This document shows positions 11,575 to 25,100 of a stretch of 64,000 nucleotides of DNA, in pieces. The position numbers were made by a program, and so were the translations under genes. This DNA comes from Trichostrongylus colubriformis (taxonomy: Eukaryota > Nematoda > Chromadorea > Rhabditida > Trichostrongylidae). Position 1 is the first letter of the stretch, and each line of letters starts with the position of its first letter. The stretch spans positions 35,634,102 to 35,698,101 of the forward strand of contig OZ022261.1 of NCBI GenBank assembly GCA_963978905.1. Reading direction: 5' to 3'. The notes under the pieces were generated by a model, which was not told the DNA's origin, did no database searches, and saw only the letters and a program-made list of their open reading frames with translations.

Positions 11575-14520
11575 TAAGCAAGCAGCCCAGAAAAAAAAGG
11601 TCGGCTAACGCAATGACAATTCCATGAATCGGAGGCAATCGAACAGGCGTCCGACAGCGAAATTCAAGCACAAAGTGGACAAGCTTTCTTACGTGAAGTG
11701 GTTGAAACAAGGCCGAACGGCAACCGAAAAAAAAGTCTCAGGGACGCCGACAAAGCATCGAGGGATACCACGGACGTGGGCTGGCGGTATCTCATCCAAC
11801 TCACATGCCGTTGAGGAGTAGAATGGTGGAGCAAACATGGAAGGCAGAGAATGAACATGAACCGTATAAGTAGATTCCGAGGGATATCGAAAGAAAATGA
11901 AGACAACCAGTCTCAGACCTTACATTCAATTTAGTTTTAATGAAAAGCATCACAAAAAGCTCCGTGGGAAGGGTTTTCAAAGCTTGGTTTTTCGAATTAT
12001 ACAATCCACGGAAGATGATTAGATCACATCTGCTCACTAAGTTCCTAGGACTTTATTAAGTGTACTATCTACCAACTTGATCATCTGGAAGTCGACGACC
12101 AAACAGTTTTTGTGCATCACTCCAACTTTCCGGTTGTATGACTGCATTGTTTTCCCAAGCCTTGTTCAACTTTCAAAAAGTTGTGATATTTTTGTTAAAG
12201 AGTAATTCCAGAATCAGAACCCAGTGATAGTTCCAGAAGGACTCTGACACTTTGGAAAACGGTTTGGCACACATGGTAGCAATAAGAATAAACCACATGA
12301 GCTTGCAAATAGAGTTGTTTGGTGGAGTACCTAAAATATTGATAATTATCGGTTTTTTACCATGTATATGGCAACTCATAATAATGCTAAATGAGCTGTG
12401 TCTTAACATTCATCAAGTAGGTGCATGCTCCAACTATGTAGTACTGTACCTTCACTACTTTTGTGCCATATTTGCCTTACCAACTCAATAATTAAACCTT
12501 AACACAATCATCGTCGGAAGTTGCTCGTAGCAGGTTGAAAACGACTATATGTACAGCATAATGACTTGCTGATATTCCGCACCAACCATGGTAAAAGAGG
12601 AAGAGGGAAAGTGAAAATCTCAGAAAGCCATCGTTTGCAGATAAACGTAAACACAGCAGCATAAACAACGTAAACAAAAAAGAAGTAGAAGCAAATCAAG
12701 GGGCGCCGGTCGTACATAATTAGGCTCAATGAGGGTACAGACTTTCAGGTGTATGGGACTAGTTATTAGACTGAGCTGAGTTGTAAAAAGTGAAGTGCAA
12801 TGTCTGGCCATGATCAATGAACGGCGTTTGGGGCGGGATTTTGGCGCAGGTGCAGCTAAAACGAGTTACTGTACGGACACGCCTACTAATCCAAGAAAAC
12901 CGTGATACATCGTGGAAAAATTTCGAACTGGAAAATAGTGAAAATTTGCATCGCAGTGGATACAGCGTATTTGCAAAGACGAGCTGCTCTAGTAGCCAAT
13001 ACTAGTAATGGGGTTCAGGTGGACTATTTGAAAGTGTTGGAGCAAAATATGAACTATCGATCGGCGATATTTTCAGGCCGCCTTATCGGCGCAAGGTCCA
13101 AAAGTCACTTTCGGAAACAACGAAAAATCCCCCCCCCCCTTCCCTTCATCTTGCAACCTAAAACACGATCTCCTCCGAGAACACCGACCCGTGCTTTGGG
13201 CGATGGCATGCTTCACCTCTGCTATGTATGTGTGCAACCCACCTGTATGGTTCACTACTGGCACAAAAATTTGGTTAAATATGATCCGGTTCCGTTATTC
13301 AACCATAACACTGTCACCCCAGAAGTTTTGAAGCCTCATTGCACTAATTCTTACTTTTTTGAATAAACTCATGAGATTTATAGCCCCTCAAGTAGTTTTG
13401 ATTTCATCTTTCAGGAGCATTTTCTTTTGAAAGGCAAACCTGGACGGCTCTTCGGTCTGGAGAGTACCAGGTCGGGGATGGAACCTCCTGAAATGCTAAT
13501 GTCAACTTTCTGAAAAAAAAACTTTCGGCTACGCCACACATTTACCCATCACTCGAGATTGTAGAAATATTTAGACATTTGCCGTACTCCAAATAGTTGC
13601 AGCTCCTATTAACATCAGTCCAGTACTCGTACAACGAGAAATTTTTTCCGCGCCATTTAGTGCGCGTTGCAGCAACTGAAGGCACCCTCTCGTGCACTTG
13701 ACTTTTTCTTTACCTCAAAGCCTCCTCAAAACCTTAAAAGAAACTGAGTACCATGGTATGTCGGGATTTCTGCAAAAATATGAGGAAAATATTTGCGATG
13801 TGAATCAATCGAGATCGGACTTCCGCCTACTCGAAACAAAAAGAGAAAGGGGTAAAGATCGACTTCATGTTAGACGCGTGGTGAATATAGGGGCATAACG
13901 ATTATCAGCCAGCGACGAGGATTCCTTAGGTTCTCGAATTTTGCGTGTCCCCTGGGGACAGCGAGACTCGAAATGCTCCAGCGGAAGGGCATTTGATTTT
14001 CACTTGCCATATCGCCTCAAAACCCCCTCCAAACTCACTGAGATTTTGGAAGATATCTAAAAATCAAGCGTTGCGCAAATTCATTACCATTACTTTTTCG
14101 CACTTTCGCTATGCATACTATACTACATACTATACTGTACTATATATTACATAATATAGTGTAGCATTATACTATCATTACATTATCATGCATAGCACTG
14201 ATAGTTTTCACGAGTTTCAAAACAAAATCAGCTTCCACATGACGGATTCGAGCCATTTCCTTTCGTACTCCATCAAGGTATTTCTCTAATTTTTTTCGTA
14301 TACTGTGCTTAACTGCTTTTAGGTTGTTGACAAGTCTTTACTGGCTGACGTTTCGGCGAGTTCGCCTTCTTCGGAGCCTTAAATTTATTTCATTGGGTCA
14401 TTCTTGGAAACTCCACGATTTTGCTGCTAGGTAGAAATTTTACAAAGCCATGCATTATATCAAGAATTTCAAATTTTAGGGCCTCGTTTTTCATTGCACT
14501 ACCAAATATTTTTGCTATCA
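11575..14520. other. No gene recognised
   Basis: The stretch upstream of the ShK gene shows no exon chain on either strand. The longest frame, 12902-13366 plus, 154 residues, has no domain I can name, no clear splice context and a low-complexity proline run. It is noted but not called. The promoter of the ShK gene probably lies in the first few hundred bases. Confidence 0.5.
14100..14165. repeat. TACTATACTACA-type simple repeat
   Basis: An imperfect array of TACTA and TATAC units. Related arrays occur at 14530-14630 and 17560-17860, around the decayed LTR element. Confidence 0.7.
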
Positions 14521-14529
14521 TAGATTATA

Positions 14530-14632
14530 CACTTAACTAAACTATACTATACTACATATACTATACCACGCTATACTACACTATACTAAACTGTACTACA
14601 CTATACCATGCTATACCACAGTATACCATACT
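14530..14632. repeat. TACTATACCA-type simple repeat before left LTR-like block
   Basis: Degenerate units of ACTATACTAC and CTATACCA end directly where the LTR-like block starts at 14633. Confidence 0.7.
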
Positions 14633-14880
14633 TGTTGTGTATTCACAACCTAAAATCTAGTATTATACCTGACTCACATGAATGAATTATAGCATGCTGC
14701 TTCGAGTTACTTCCCTTAGAACATAGCTAAGGTAAGCATCTCTTAGGACGATACCGAAGACATGACCTTGCGGTATCATATGTGTGGCGTGGTGCACTGT
14801 TCATACTCTAGCAGGAGTACCTCCCTCGGACCTCTTCAGTCCAGGAACGAGACGATATATAATCACTGCCAATATCAATC
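14633..14880 (+). repeat. Left LTR-like direct repeat
   Basis: It matches 17182-17452 over about 230 bases with small gaps. Its far end is unclear because the match to the right copy fades after CACTGCC near 14870. Confidence 0.6.
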
Positions 14881-15481
14881 TTCTCTGTGGGAGATAGAAA
14901 GTGAACGAAATCAACTCCAATCTCTTCTTCGATTCCTCCTTGAGGAACACAAAAGTTTGAAGTAAATATTCTACACTGGCTCTCCCTAATGAGAAGTGGA
15001 CAATAATTTCATTGCTTTTCACCCACTCCATGCTTCTGAGAACAAGCCAAACCGTCTGAGCTAGTTCTCTTCAATGTAAAACAGGCACATAAGCTCAATC
15101 TTTCTTACAAATTGGGAAAAATCAACAGTTCTTCCGCGACTCCTCTGCGGATCCTCGAACCTTCATTCAAAGCCTTGTCAAGTACTCCTTTGTCGAGGAA
15201 ACGACAGGCAGAATGGAGCAACTGATTTCTTTCTAACAAATTCGGAAAAAGTCAAAAAATATTCTTGGTTTCCTTCATAAGAGACCAGAAGAAACCTTCT
15301 GCGCAAGTTCTCGTGAGCGAGAAAACAGGACAGGCGTGGAATTTCGTATGAGTTCTCCTTGAGGAGCCTGGAAAACACAGAAAAATACCCGCGTGGCAGA
15401 AAACATTCCATACGAGAGACCAAGGATATCTCAGACACCAAATAAAACCAACTGAAGCTATACTTACAGCTTTATACGATA

Positions 15482-15508
15482 CTCCTCCCCCCCCCCCCCC
15501 CCCCCCTT
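15482..15508. repeat. Poly-C tract
   Basis: A run of more than 20 C residues interrupted only at its start. It lies inside the decayed LTR element and is a likely source of sequencing length error. Confidence 0.9.
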
Positions 15509-17181
15509 GTGACAGCGATCAAAACAACTGGAACGGGAAAAACTCGTGCTCGTGCTGCACCAACATCTGAAGCTCGAGTCAGAAAACTTGGAAATTGAGG
15601 TGATGCATTAGATCAACACGATTGACTTCGGAAAGGAAGAATCGACGAAGCAAGCCACACTTATCGCAGAAACCGCCAGTGTTACCGACTAGGTTGGCAG
15701 CAAGAGGATTAGCTCCTACAGTGGAGCTAACAGCGAGCTCGCATGAACGTGTCTACGAGTTCGACTACCTCTGCATGTGGTCCCGACCTTCTCTAGAAAC
15801 TTTCTTCGGAGACTTTAACACCTTCCGGTCAGTTTTCGAGTTATTCATTCACAAAGAGGCGGACTGACCAGAAACAATTTCTCTTCTTCACACAAACACT
15901 CAAGGGAGAGGGAGCTACTGCTAACAGCAGCCTTCCCGCCATTGGGGACATTTACACGCTGCTGTGACCATACTGAAAAAGCAGTGCAACAGATCGTCTG
16001 GTATGGTGGACATCTTGATAAACGACGTTGAGCTACTACCGAAAGCTTAGGCAAAATCTCCTAGCTGCCGCGATACGCTTAGTGTCATAGCTTCTCCGAG
16101 TGTGCACCGGGATCAAACCGGAGTACCAACTAGTGAAATCGCGTATGACGTCGTATTATCCTTTCAAAATTCACAGAGAATATCTGTAGCCTGAATATAA
16201 GAGAGGAGAACGAAAACGCCGCAAGATTTGGAGTGAAGGAAATTACCGGTTCTAGGAGCGATGACAGAAATATCGATGATAAGAACGTCGCGAGCAAGGC
16301 ATCGCTCATACTCCCCCTATCCGAAAGGAGCGATTGCAGTGATCCCAACGTCAACAGTGAGGAGAATTCCATAAAAATGGGCTTCCATTATCGTCTCCTG
16401 TCCTGCAACTTCAACACAATCATCTGAAAGTGAGACGCTGTGGAGGGGTGGTTCCTATTGAAAGCACCCCAACTGTATACTTCGCACCTATACCTACTGT
16501 GACCAGTAAGGGTTGTGGCATCAGATCAGTGAAACCAATCCGCTATGGCAACAGTCCACCAAGGAGCCGACTTCGTTTCCCCAAGCAACTCTTATCCCCA
16601 AATTATGGTGTAGACGGGATTCGCGGGAAAATATTTTCTGAAGCGTCCAAGTAGTCCAAAGTGCGGCAATCAGACTATCCACCCAACAGCACTAATACAT
16701 TAGATATCTACCACGTAAGGCGTCAACGTGTGTGCAAGCACAACACTCTCATATCAGAACTATTAGTCCTCGACTGCACTGGAGAGCGCCATCTCCACAA
16801 CTTCATCATCACGCATCATCGAGCATGTCAACTACATCGACATTACCAACTTCCCAGATTTTGTGCACTTGTTCGATGTCGACAACGAAGCTCGGCACAG
16901 GATTCCTTTATCGTAGGTATCTCCTTCGCTGCCGCAATGGTCCTAGCAGACTCGGAGTTCATCGCAGATGGCTTGCTGATGAATACCTGCACACTATTTT
17001 TGGTTTTGCTAGTCACATTGAACCTATTCACATATCTTCATGCAATTTGAATTCATTATGCTTATTCGCTCACACTGCTACGACTTCGTACATCTTAAAT
17101 GATTTTTGGTTAGTTCCTCTGTTCACATTTTATACAATTCTCATGATTTTTTTGCTGCTGCTAAATTTCGCTCCGCCTTAG

Positions 17182-17560
17182 TGTTGTGGATTCACAACCT
17201 AGAGCCTAGTATCAGCAATGACTAATAATTGAATGAGAGCATGCTGGTTCGAGTTACTTACCTTAGGACATAACTGAGGTGAGCACCCTTTGAAACGACA
17301 CCGCGGACATGACCGCGCGGTATCATAGGTGTGCAGTCAGCTAGGTATCCTAGGTGTCGCCTTTGGTGCGGTGTACTCTTTCAAACTCCACTAGGAGTGT
17401 TTCCAAGGGAACTCTTCAGTCTAAGAAAGAGACTATATTCAGTCACCGTCCACATTTGTCTGTATATAAACCCTTATTGCGATGTATTATTGTCTGTTAT
17501 AGTACAAAAAGTGCGTCGTAATAAACACATACTACACGTGCCTGTACAACCTTTGGTAAT
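17182..17560 (+). repeat. Right LTR-like direct repeat
   Basis: The counterpart of 14633-14880. It runs on to a possible polyadenylation signal in GTAATAAACACATACTACA near 17520-17540, where an LTR would end. Confidence 0.55.
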
Positions 17561-17860
17561 ACACACAATACTACGCTACACTGTACTATATTATTCTATA
17601 CTATACTATGATATGCTACACAACACTGTACTATACTGTACTATATTATATTACACATACACATACATATACACATACACATGCACATTCATGCACACAC
17701 ACATATACGTAGACATACACTACATATATGCTGCCACACTATGCTACTCTATAATCTACTATACAGTATTATCCAAGAATACACTCTACTACACTATATT
17801 ATCCAATGATATACTATGCTATCTATACTACATATACCATGCTATACTGTACCACACCAA
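17560..17860. repeat. TACTATACTACA / ACACATACATAT simple-repeat array
   Basis: About 300 bases of TACTATA, CATACACATA and TACACTAC units. The 199-residue plus-strand frame here, rich in Tyr and Leu, is a translation of the repeat and not a gene. Confidence 0.8.
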
Positions 17861-18869
17861 ACTGAGATATCTCGTGGAAATCCTCATTATCAAGTTCCAC
17901 CTCTGTGGTCTACTTGTCCTTGTGAACTGATCTTCTAAAGGAGCTCAAGTCTCCTGGAAACCTTTTTCGAGAAAGCATCTAAACGCAAGTATTCCCCTTT
18001 TGGAGAATTCATTTTTTCCCTCTTTTGAAAATACATTGGGGTGCCTATTTCATTATTGAGAATTATTGGTCGCCACCGTTGACTGCTACAATATTACGGC
18101 ATGCTGCGTGCCTCTAACAATCGACATTACAATCGACATAGTGCAATAGCAACAGGCACTTAATGACTAGCCATTTGTGGTCTAAGATTCGAGACCGACG
18201 CATCAGCTCATTTCTTGCGAAGAGGTAGGTGGAGAAGGTGAGTAAATCGATTATGCATGCGCATCCTGACAAACCGCATCTTGTGCTGTTTGAGAGCTTC
18301 AAACGTCAACAATTTCTATCAGTTCTCACTTCGTCGCCATGAGGAAAGGGCATTCGGTAGCGCCGACCATTTAACATGAAATATGCACCACTTTGTCCAC
18401 TTTGTGCATTATAAAGAGCTTACGTCATATCTGCCTTTCAAACTGTTATCGATCTCGAATACGGAAATATTCACTTATTTGACTTAATTACTTAATTACT
18501 ATTCACTTAATTACTTATTTATTCAGTAATATCAGATTAGATCAATATAGACGTTTTTACTTGATTTTTTGCTCGTTTAAAAAATGCGTTGGCGCGATTT
18601 TAACTGGAGGGACAAAATGTTGGCTTCATTTTCAAATCATGAGAAGCATGAAACCCTAGTGAATTTGATCGCGCTCAGCAGAAGGCACATTAATTCATGG
18701 AGTAATCAGCTAAATTGCGTATCGCTCTTTGACGATGTTACGAAATTTTTAGCAAAATCGCCTCTTTTAGTTCCTTTTCCCGGGATTCCGGTCATCGTTG
18801 ACTGATTCCGCTCAGAAATCTCAAAAAGTGCTTCTGGCATGGATGCAATGTCGGGAAAATTGGGCTGCG

Positions 18870-18959
18870 CGCCAGGACTTCCAACTAGGTCAGGCAGCGG
18901 GGCAGCTGGCGAGGACGATGGTGCGATTCGCGTGGCACTAGTTGGACAATACTGACGCA
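18870..18959. mobile_element. Fold-back MITE family 1, short copy
   Basis: The left arm is CCAGGACTTCCAACTAGGTC and the right arm is CACTAGTTGGACAATACTGA. The core is only about 50 bases, shorter than in other copies. Confidence 0.6.
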
Positions 18960-19905
18960 TAGCATGGAAATCATTGAGCTGAGGAGTGTCGTCTAATCTA
19001 TTAAGGGGTGAATTTCGTTTGAGCACACATTACAAACGTGTCAACAAAAATTTGAATTCCGTCGCGCATTGCGCTCTAGAAAAGAACTGCCATTCTTTGC
19101 TGGTATTTTTTATGTTACAGTTGTTGAGATTATTACTGTTTTTGCCCTTTCATCCCTTTTTTAAGGCAGATGTCGGCTCTTAATCCTATGGAACGGTGCA
19201 GAGTGAACACAGACGATCCCCTCGACGTGAGCCAGTCCATCAAGATAACGGGTGATTGAGCATATTGGTTTTCTCAATCAGTCAGTAATGAAGAGGAATT
19301 TTGATTCCGATCGGAGTAATGCCACAGCTGGTCGCTGTATCTTTTTCACTATTTGTAGCCACCATATTTACTTTTGCATAACTATCTAGGATTTGTTGGT
19401 CATTTCTCTCCGCGCAATCGAAACCATTTTAATCCGAATTTTCATTGACTTTGTTTCCTTGGCAGTGGAGGGGAGAGAATCTGAAAAGGGTTTTTATCAA
19501 CCCATCTCTGTAATTACACCATTTGTTTATACATTTACCTATTCGTTTTCCAAATTATTCTTTTTGCACCGGAAACGACTATCGTCTAGTCAATATTCCG
19601 TGCCTCATTGTTTCTGAGTCTGAGAGACGGGGTATAACTGCCCTCAGACTGCCTTATTGGTAAAGTTAATGGCGTGATTCAAAATTTTTGTATCAAAAGT
19701 CAAAAACATGTTAGCTCGCCCATTGCACGCTGTGACATTCACACAATCGGATCTAAAATTCACTATACTATGCTCAGGTCAAGCGTGAGGCAAAAAATGC
19801 TCGATCGGGGAGGGTATCTGCCCCTCCAGTAGGGGGACGTAGTGTTTGAGATTGGTCATTAGTGATTCCTACGTTGGCGTTTTAGACCTTTTGTGTCAAG
19901 GTAGA

Positions 19906-19953
19906 TGCTCTCGCTTCATGAGAAATCACTCATGAAGCGAGAACATCCACCAT
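19906..19953. repeat. Short perfect hairpin
   Basis: TGTTCTCGCTTCATGAG-like arms: ATGCTCTCGCTTCATGAG and CTCATGAAGCGAGAACAT flank the short loop AAATCA. No coding context. Confidence 0.75.
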
Positions 19954-20569
19954 CCACGGCATCCATAGCGAGAGATGGAAATGTATATAAACGACAATCT
20001 CTTCCGTCTCCTTTTGAGGATTCTTTCGGTACGCTTGATCCTGCTGAAGTGGTCGTGCCAGGGTGACGGTCGGGACACACGGTCAGTAGGGCCTCCTGCG
20101 ATAACCATGCGCATCCCATGAACTTGTTCTCTATAACAGTTTTCACTGGGAATATTTTGAAAAGCATCTAGGGCATTGTCAGAGTACTGAAGTGAGAAAT
20201 TGGCGTCAACAAATTGGATAATCTCTGAAGCATCAGAGGCTCTATTTTAATTTCCTCTTGGTTTAAAAATCCACTTTTTTTTGAGTATTATGTCCGGTAG
20301 CATCACCCATTCATCTCTGTAACGTAGCAGACTTGCAAGGAGGATAGGGTTCATATGAACAAATTGTCTGAATCATTCATGTCACAGGGAAAAGGCCACA
20401 AGCTGTTACAGAGTAGCACAGGTCAAAATCCGTGTGTCCCAACCTACACCCGTCGTACCAGCGTAGTTTAGCGCTCGTCACCTTGCTTAATTTTGGCGAT
20501 AAGCAAGCTGTATCTGACCGGTAATCCTCACTGATCAACGTCTGACTCTTGCTGGCCTGCATCATACTT

Positions 20570-20940
20570 ATCCGGTGTCGAAGGCACCATCAGGGGTGAA
20601 AAAAGAATAAAATATTTCCTCCATAAATGAAATTCCAGTTAGAAAAAATAATCTGCGGCGAAACTCGCGTTGAAAATCGCGCCCTTTGGCTTTTACCACG
20701 ATCTTGTTGCGCTGTGTCACGGGATTTGCGCTGAATTCCGCCCTGTTGCTGGACGGGGCAACGTTCACGACTGCCTGGCTTAGCCTCTCGCTGTCTGCAT
20801 CTCTCCTCAGTGGCCAGTGATGCATAGGGTCCAAGGGTACGAAGTGAAAAGAGGGTCTTATTTCTTGCTTTCTTACCGTTTTATTCCGTTTGTTCTCTGC
20901 TGTTGCACCACTAAACACCCCGACTTCCATATTAGACAAT
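20570..20940. mobile_element. Dispersed repeat family 9, fuller copy
   Basis: One end carries GGTGTCGAAGGCACCATCAG. The other carries GTTTTATTCCGTTTGTTCTC and CACCACTAAACACCCCGACT, shared with fragments near 9.65, 27.8, 46.5 and 52.3 kb. A 123-residue minus frame across it shows no family motif. Confidence 0.5.
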
Positions 20941-21967
20941 TGCCCAACAATTGGCCAAAATTACCTTTAATGATGCCTTTGAGCTTGTGCCTGCAGCCAC
21001 ATCATTCTGCGTGAATAAGATGCGCGAGCCGTAATTGGCATAGTGCTCACACCTTTTACCTTTGTGGCATGCTGGACCGAAAGCATTCTGCTACTAGGAC
21101 TTAAGGGCAGTACAGCACAATGCTACTGAACTCGACCATGAGAGTAATCTGCATTCGCAGGGTGCCTGCATGTTCACAGATCAGAACGGTGACGCGAAGG
21201 AGTATAGACAATGTCTAACTCGCCTACAGCTGCCGTTCACGAACATACCTAGAACCTTACAGTTTACTAGCTGAGATCAGATTTGATAACTTTAATTAAT
21301 GCTTCGTCTACGCGGTATTCATAAAGCTGTCTGGCGATTGCAGTTGTACTTCGCGATGGGAACAGCTTATTGAGTTAGTTGGTCAGCAATCGTGGTCGAG
21401 TGCGGTCAGCAATCACTGTCCCAGCGGGTATACTGCCAAAGCATATTATGCAAATCCGCTATGTGGCGTGACCGCTAATTCGACATATTACTCTGGTGCC
21501 GCCTAAGAATTCCAACTCACACCCTCTTGGCACATTGGAGCATTGACGTCCGTGCAGGATTTAAATCTCTGGCGGCTTTCTTCGTGTTTCTATATGATTC
21601 ACTTTCTACGCCAAGCTCATCCAGGATTAGCATCCACTTAATGTTTAGCCTGCTAACAATTAACGCCTCTTCGTGAAAAGGCGAAAAGACTGCTCAGCCA
21701 GAGTAGTCCAATAGACAGTAGACTATCAGCCGTACATCTAATTGGGTACGCATTGTAGAGGCTTCCTCTCCAGTTACATTTGTTACGTATCCGCAACATT
21801 AATATTTCACTACTTATTCTGTGTAAAACAGAAATATAATTACTCTTTCAATTTGCACCAGTTCATCTCAATTCTTTGTTACTACCACTATGGCTCTTCC
21901 TACAGGTAGTGGGAAATAGTAGTTAGTATATTCGATACCAGCGAGGATCAGAAGAACGTTCCTGGGG

Positions 21968-22107
21968 CGCATCAGGACTATAGAACTAGGTCACCGAGCG
22001 CGCGATCTGCGTCACCTGACGCGAGGAGTTTTTTACAGGTTCCGTTGGTTGTATCTAGTGAGCGCGACTGCTTCCTCCTCGCGTGACATGACCTAGTTGG
22101 ATAGACA
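21968..22107. mobile_element. Fold-back MITE family 1, copy 5
   Basis: It starts GCATCAGGACTATAGAACTA and ends CATGACCTAGTTGGATAGAC, with a GC-rich centre. It is in the intergenic region. Confidence 0.65.
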
Positions 22108-25100
22108 CATTCGAACATGCCTCTTTTCTTGAGCCGTATTGCAATCCTCAGTGCTCTGCAAATAGAGGGTTTTAAAGAGTTTAGAAAATTTCGTTCAAGT
22201 TTTTCCCTTATTTCAAATTGGTTTCAATTTTAAACCAGTACTGCTTTTTCCGATGAAGTGGAGATTTAAGGTAAACTCTTCTATTATGTAGAAGTATACA
22301 GCTAGGCTGAGCGAAACTCAAAGCATGGCACGTTTTGAAGAATTTTGTCGGTCAGTTCGATGTCAGATTTTTTTCCCAACATCATCAGCTGCTTTGCTTG
22401 GATGTCACTTGCACAAAATCAGCAGAATTACTGAAAAAAATCTGCTACACTGAAAATAGTTGATTATTGGCTCATCAAAGCCACATCCATGTCCGCTGGG
22501 ATCGCAACACTCCTAGATCATCGATGGTATGAGAACGAGAGTTGCGTGAAGCTCCTTCCCTTTGTACGTCAACGCCCTCCCTGCCCCCCCCCCCCACCCC
22601 CCACCTTCCACCAAGCTCTACAAGATAATCAAAGTATATTTATGTTTATAGCTAGCCTTCGAGTTTCTACAGTAATTATATTCTGAGAGGGATACAAAAC
22701 CTCTTAGCACTTTCAGATGGAATCCAAATGTGCGCTGTATTCCGGTGAAATTTAGCTCTAGAACTTCCGCTTGTGAGATCTAAAAAAATCCACATAGACT
22801 AGTCTTTTACGACATTGAAGATGAGAGCATTCCACTAGTATAAACAAACATGTCCTATGATTGTAAATTTGCGATCCTAGCAATTTCAAATACATTTTCG
22901 CATTTGACGATGAGTTGAGAGTTACTAAGATTTTTCTCAAATGCTAATGCTAGATATACTGAGCAAAAATCTGAAGCTTATCTATCTACTTTTTTAGAAA
23001 GTTGTTGAAGGCGACTGATGATAGAACATAGGCCTGTGTTTTTGTTCAAATGTTTTCAAATCCAATCGGTGTCTTGCAAACTTTTTCCGCTATCAAGTCT
23101 ATAAGCAAGTCCCAAAGGAAGAACTAGGCGGCGTTTTTCAAGCGGAGCATGAGGAAGCGACTCTCACTGGCTCTACCCTCTCACACTCTGTCGTTTTGTT
23201 TCTTCTAATGATGTTCTTCAACAACGGGACCAGTCAATTCCATTACCCTCCAACATCTCCTGCCCCCGTCAATGAGGGTCAACGCATCCATTTTTGCCCC
23301 GGCCTCTGCCGATTTCCCCCCAAGGCTTCCGTGCTGATTCTTCTGATACTTCCTTATAGTTTGAGCGACTTCACTGTAAAGTATCCTTTTCTGAGTCTTA
23401 ACTACTACAACAGAAGAAGGATGGGTTTACTACATTTGCATGTATTTTGATTCGCTATTATCAGCTATCTCTTGCTATCACTAGTTGAGCATTGCCCTCA
23501 CCATTTATTATCGCACGAATTGCTACTCGTGTTACTAGTAACCGCAGGGTAGTTTTATTTGAATTGCTTCAGCTTTTCTTTTTCGGACAACATGCGCAGT
23601 TTCACAGAAACGGCCAAGAACTTCGAGTCCAAATCTGGGTTTTCGGCTCACTACTCTTACCTATACTCCAGAAGATAGCAGTGCACATGCATAAAGATTA
23701 GCAAGAATGTCAATTGATGAAAAAGTAGATTCTCTCAACCCACTCGTGTATGCTGTAAAGCCTTTGAGCCTTGATGTTTTGTGGACGAGCTATTTTGTAT
23801 GTGTTGGGCTCTAGGAAGCTATGGATTACTAATGAAACTGCGCGCTAGTAAACTGGATTGCAATGAATTCTCAGTGATAGCAATAGATATTCTATGGTAG
23901 CGTACAAAATAAATACTAATTCCGTTTCAAACCCATTCTAATTTTATGACTAAACAGTTTGTATCATTAAAACCGAAGCTAAGAATACTTTGCAGTAAAG
24001 TCGCTCGTATTATCAAGAAATACTGTAAAGCGTTACTTTCGTGCTACTTGTTCCACTGAAGCTACAATGCTATATAGCATTACGCATCGGGTGATTTATA
24101 GTAAAACATAGTGCTGCACTTTTCTCGCAGGCATAAGGCGGAACTTCTTTTATTCAGCTACATAAGCTCCAACTATTGCATAAGCCCTTGTGCTTCCTCT
24201 TGAAGCGCAATAATTGCTTATGATTTATATTTATTCCAAATCAAAAATACATAATTCGAAACCTGTAATTTCACACGTGCAATAACATCATGATATGTAG
24301 TCGTTTCAAAGATTCGTTATTCTCCTATATCTCTAATATGGAGTGAACGATTTAGCAAGATCTTCTACCCATGAGATCTATATTTACACTGCTGCCACAA
24401 AGAGCGCTTTTCGTTTTTGGTAAACAACGCTACAATTTCAAAACAAATTAAGACGATTATCCGTAATCCCCGACCTCTGTGACTACTACTACATACGATA
24501 TCGCAGCTTCTCCAATCATCCCCTAGTTTGTGCATATAGTAAATAGCTAGTGATAACACCGGATAACTGATGATACCATTCAGATAGATGCACATGTCCA
24601 TTGTGAGTACTACATATGTTACTGCTATTTTTTGGAAAGCCCTCTTAGTGCTGTATAGGCTTCCAGTCTAATCTTTCAGTCACTCATAGCTGGTTTCTAT
24701 ATGTTGTGTGATCAAAATCAATGAATACTCAGGAAACTGCGCGATCATAAATGATGACATCTATAAATAAGTAGTGATAGAAAGGGATAACTGGTAATAA
24801 CAGATCAAAATGGATGCAATTACATATCGCTGTGTTGATTTACATTTTGTGATAACGTACTTTTGTCCTATAACTCTGAATCAAATCGCTGTGCCATTTT
24901 CGCCCCGCCCCTCAGCCTCTATGAGGTTGATGGTCATGTGTGGAGTAGTGGTCATCAGTTACTTCATTTTCTCTCGGAGTCTCTTGTTTGTTTTTTGTGT
25001 TTATTCTGCTTTCTACTGGTTTTCTTCGAATGAACATGATTGCTCGTGTTCAGCCTTCTGATGAGCCGTCATCTGATGAAAGTTTTATGAGGTCGACTGC

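Larger units (their letters stand above)
14633..17560 (+). mobile_element. Decayed LTR retrotransposon, possibly Pao/BEL type
   Basis: Two direct repeats, 14633 to about 14880 and 17182 to about 17560, share TGTTGTG(T/G)ATTCACAACCTA, TTCGAGTTACTT, GACATGACC, GCGGTATCAT and CTCTTCAGTC in the same order. They look like diverged LTRs. Between them the plus strand has broken frames. One at about 15740-15870 reads as G-D-F-N-T-F-x-x-V-F-E-L-F-I-H, resembling the gag-proximal region of Pao-type elements. No intact reverse transcriptase is visible, so the internal part is deleted and mutated. The class assignment is inference. Confidence 0.45.

Noticed and set aside
12902..13366. 154-residue plus-strand open frame
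   Set aside because: No recognised motif, a low-complexity proline run from a C tract, and no splice partners.
17331..17930. 199-residue plus-strand open frame rich in Tyr, Leu and Ile
   Set aside because: It is the translation of the TACTATAC/ACACATAC repeat array and the end of the LTR-like block, with no domain or splice context.
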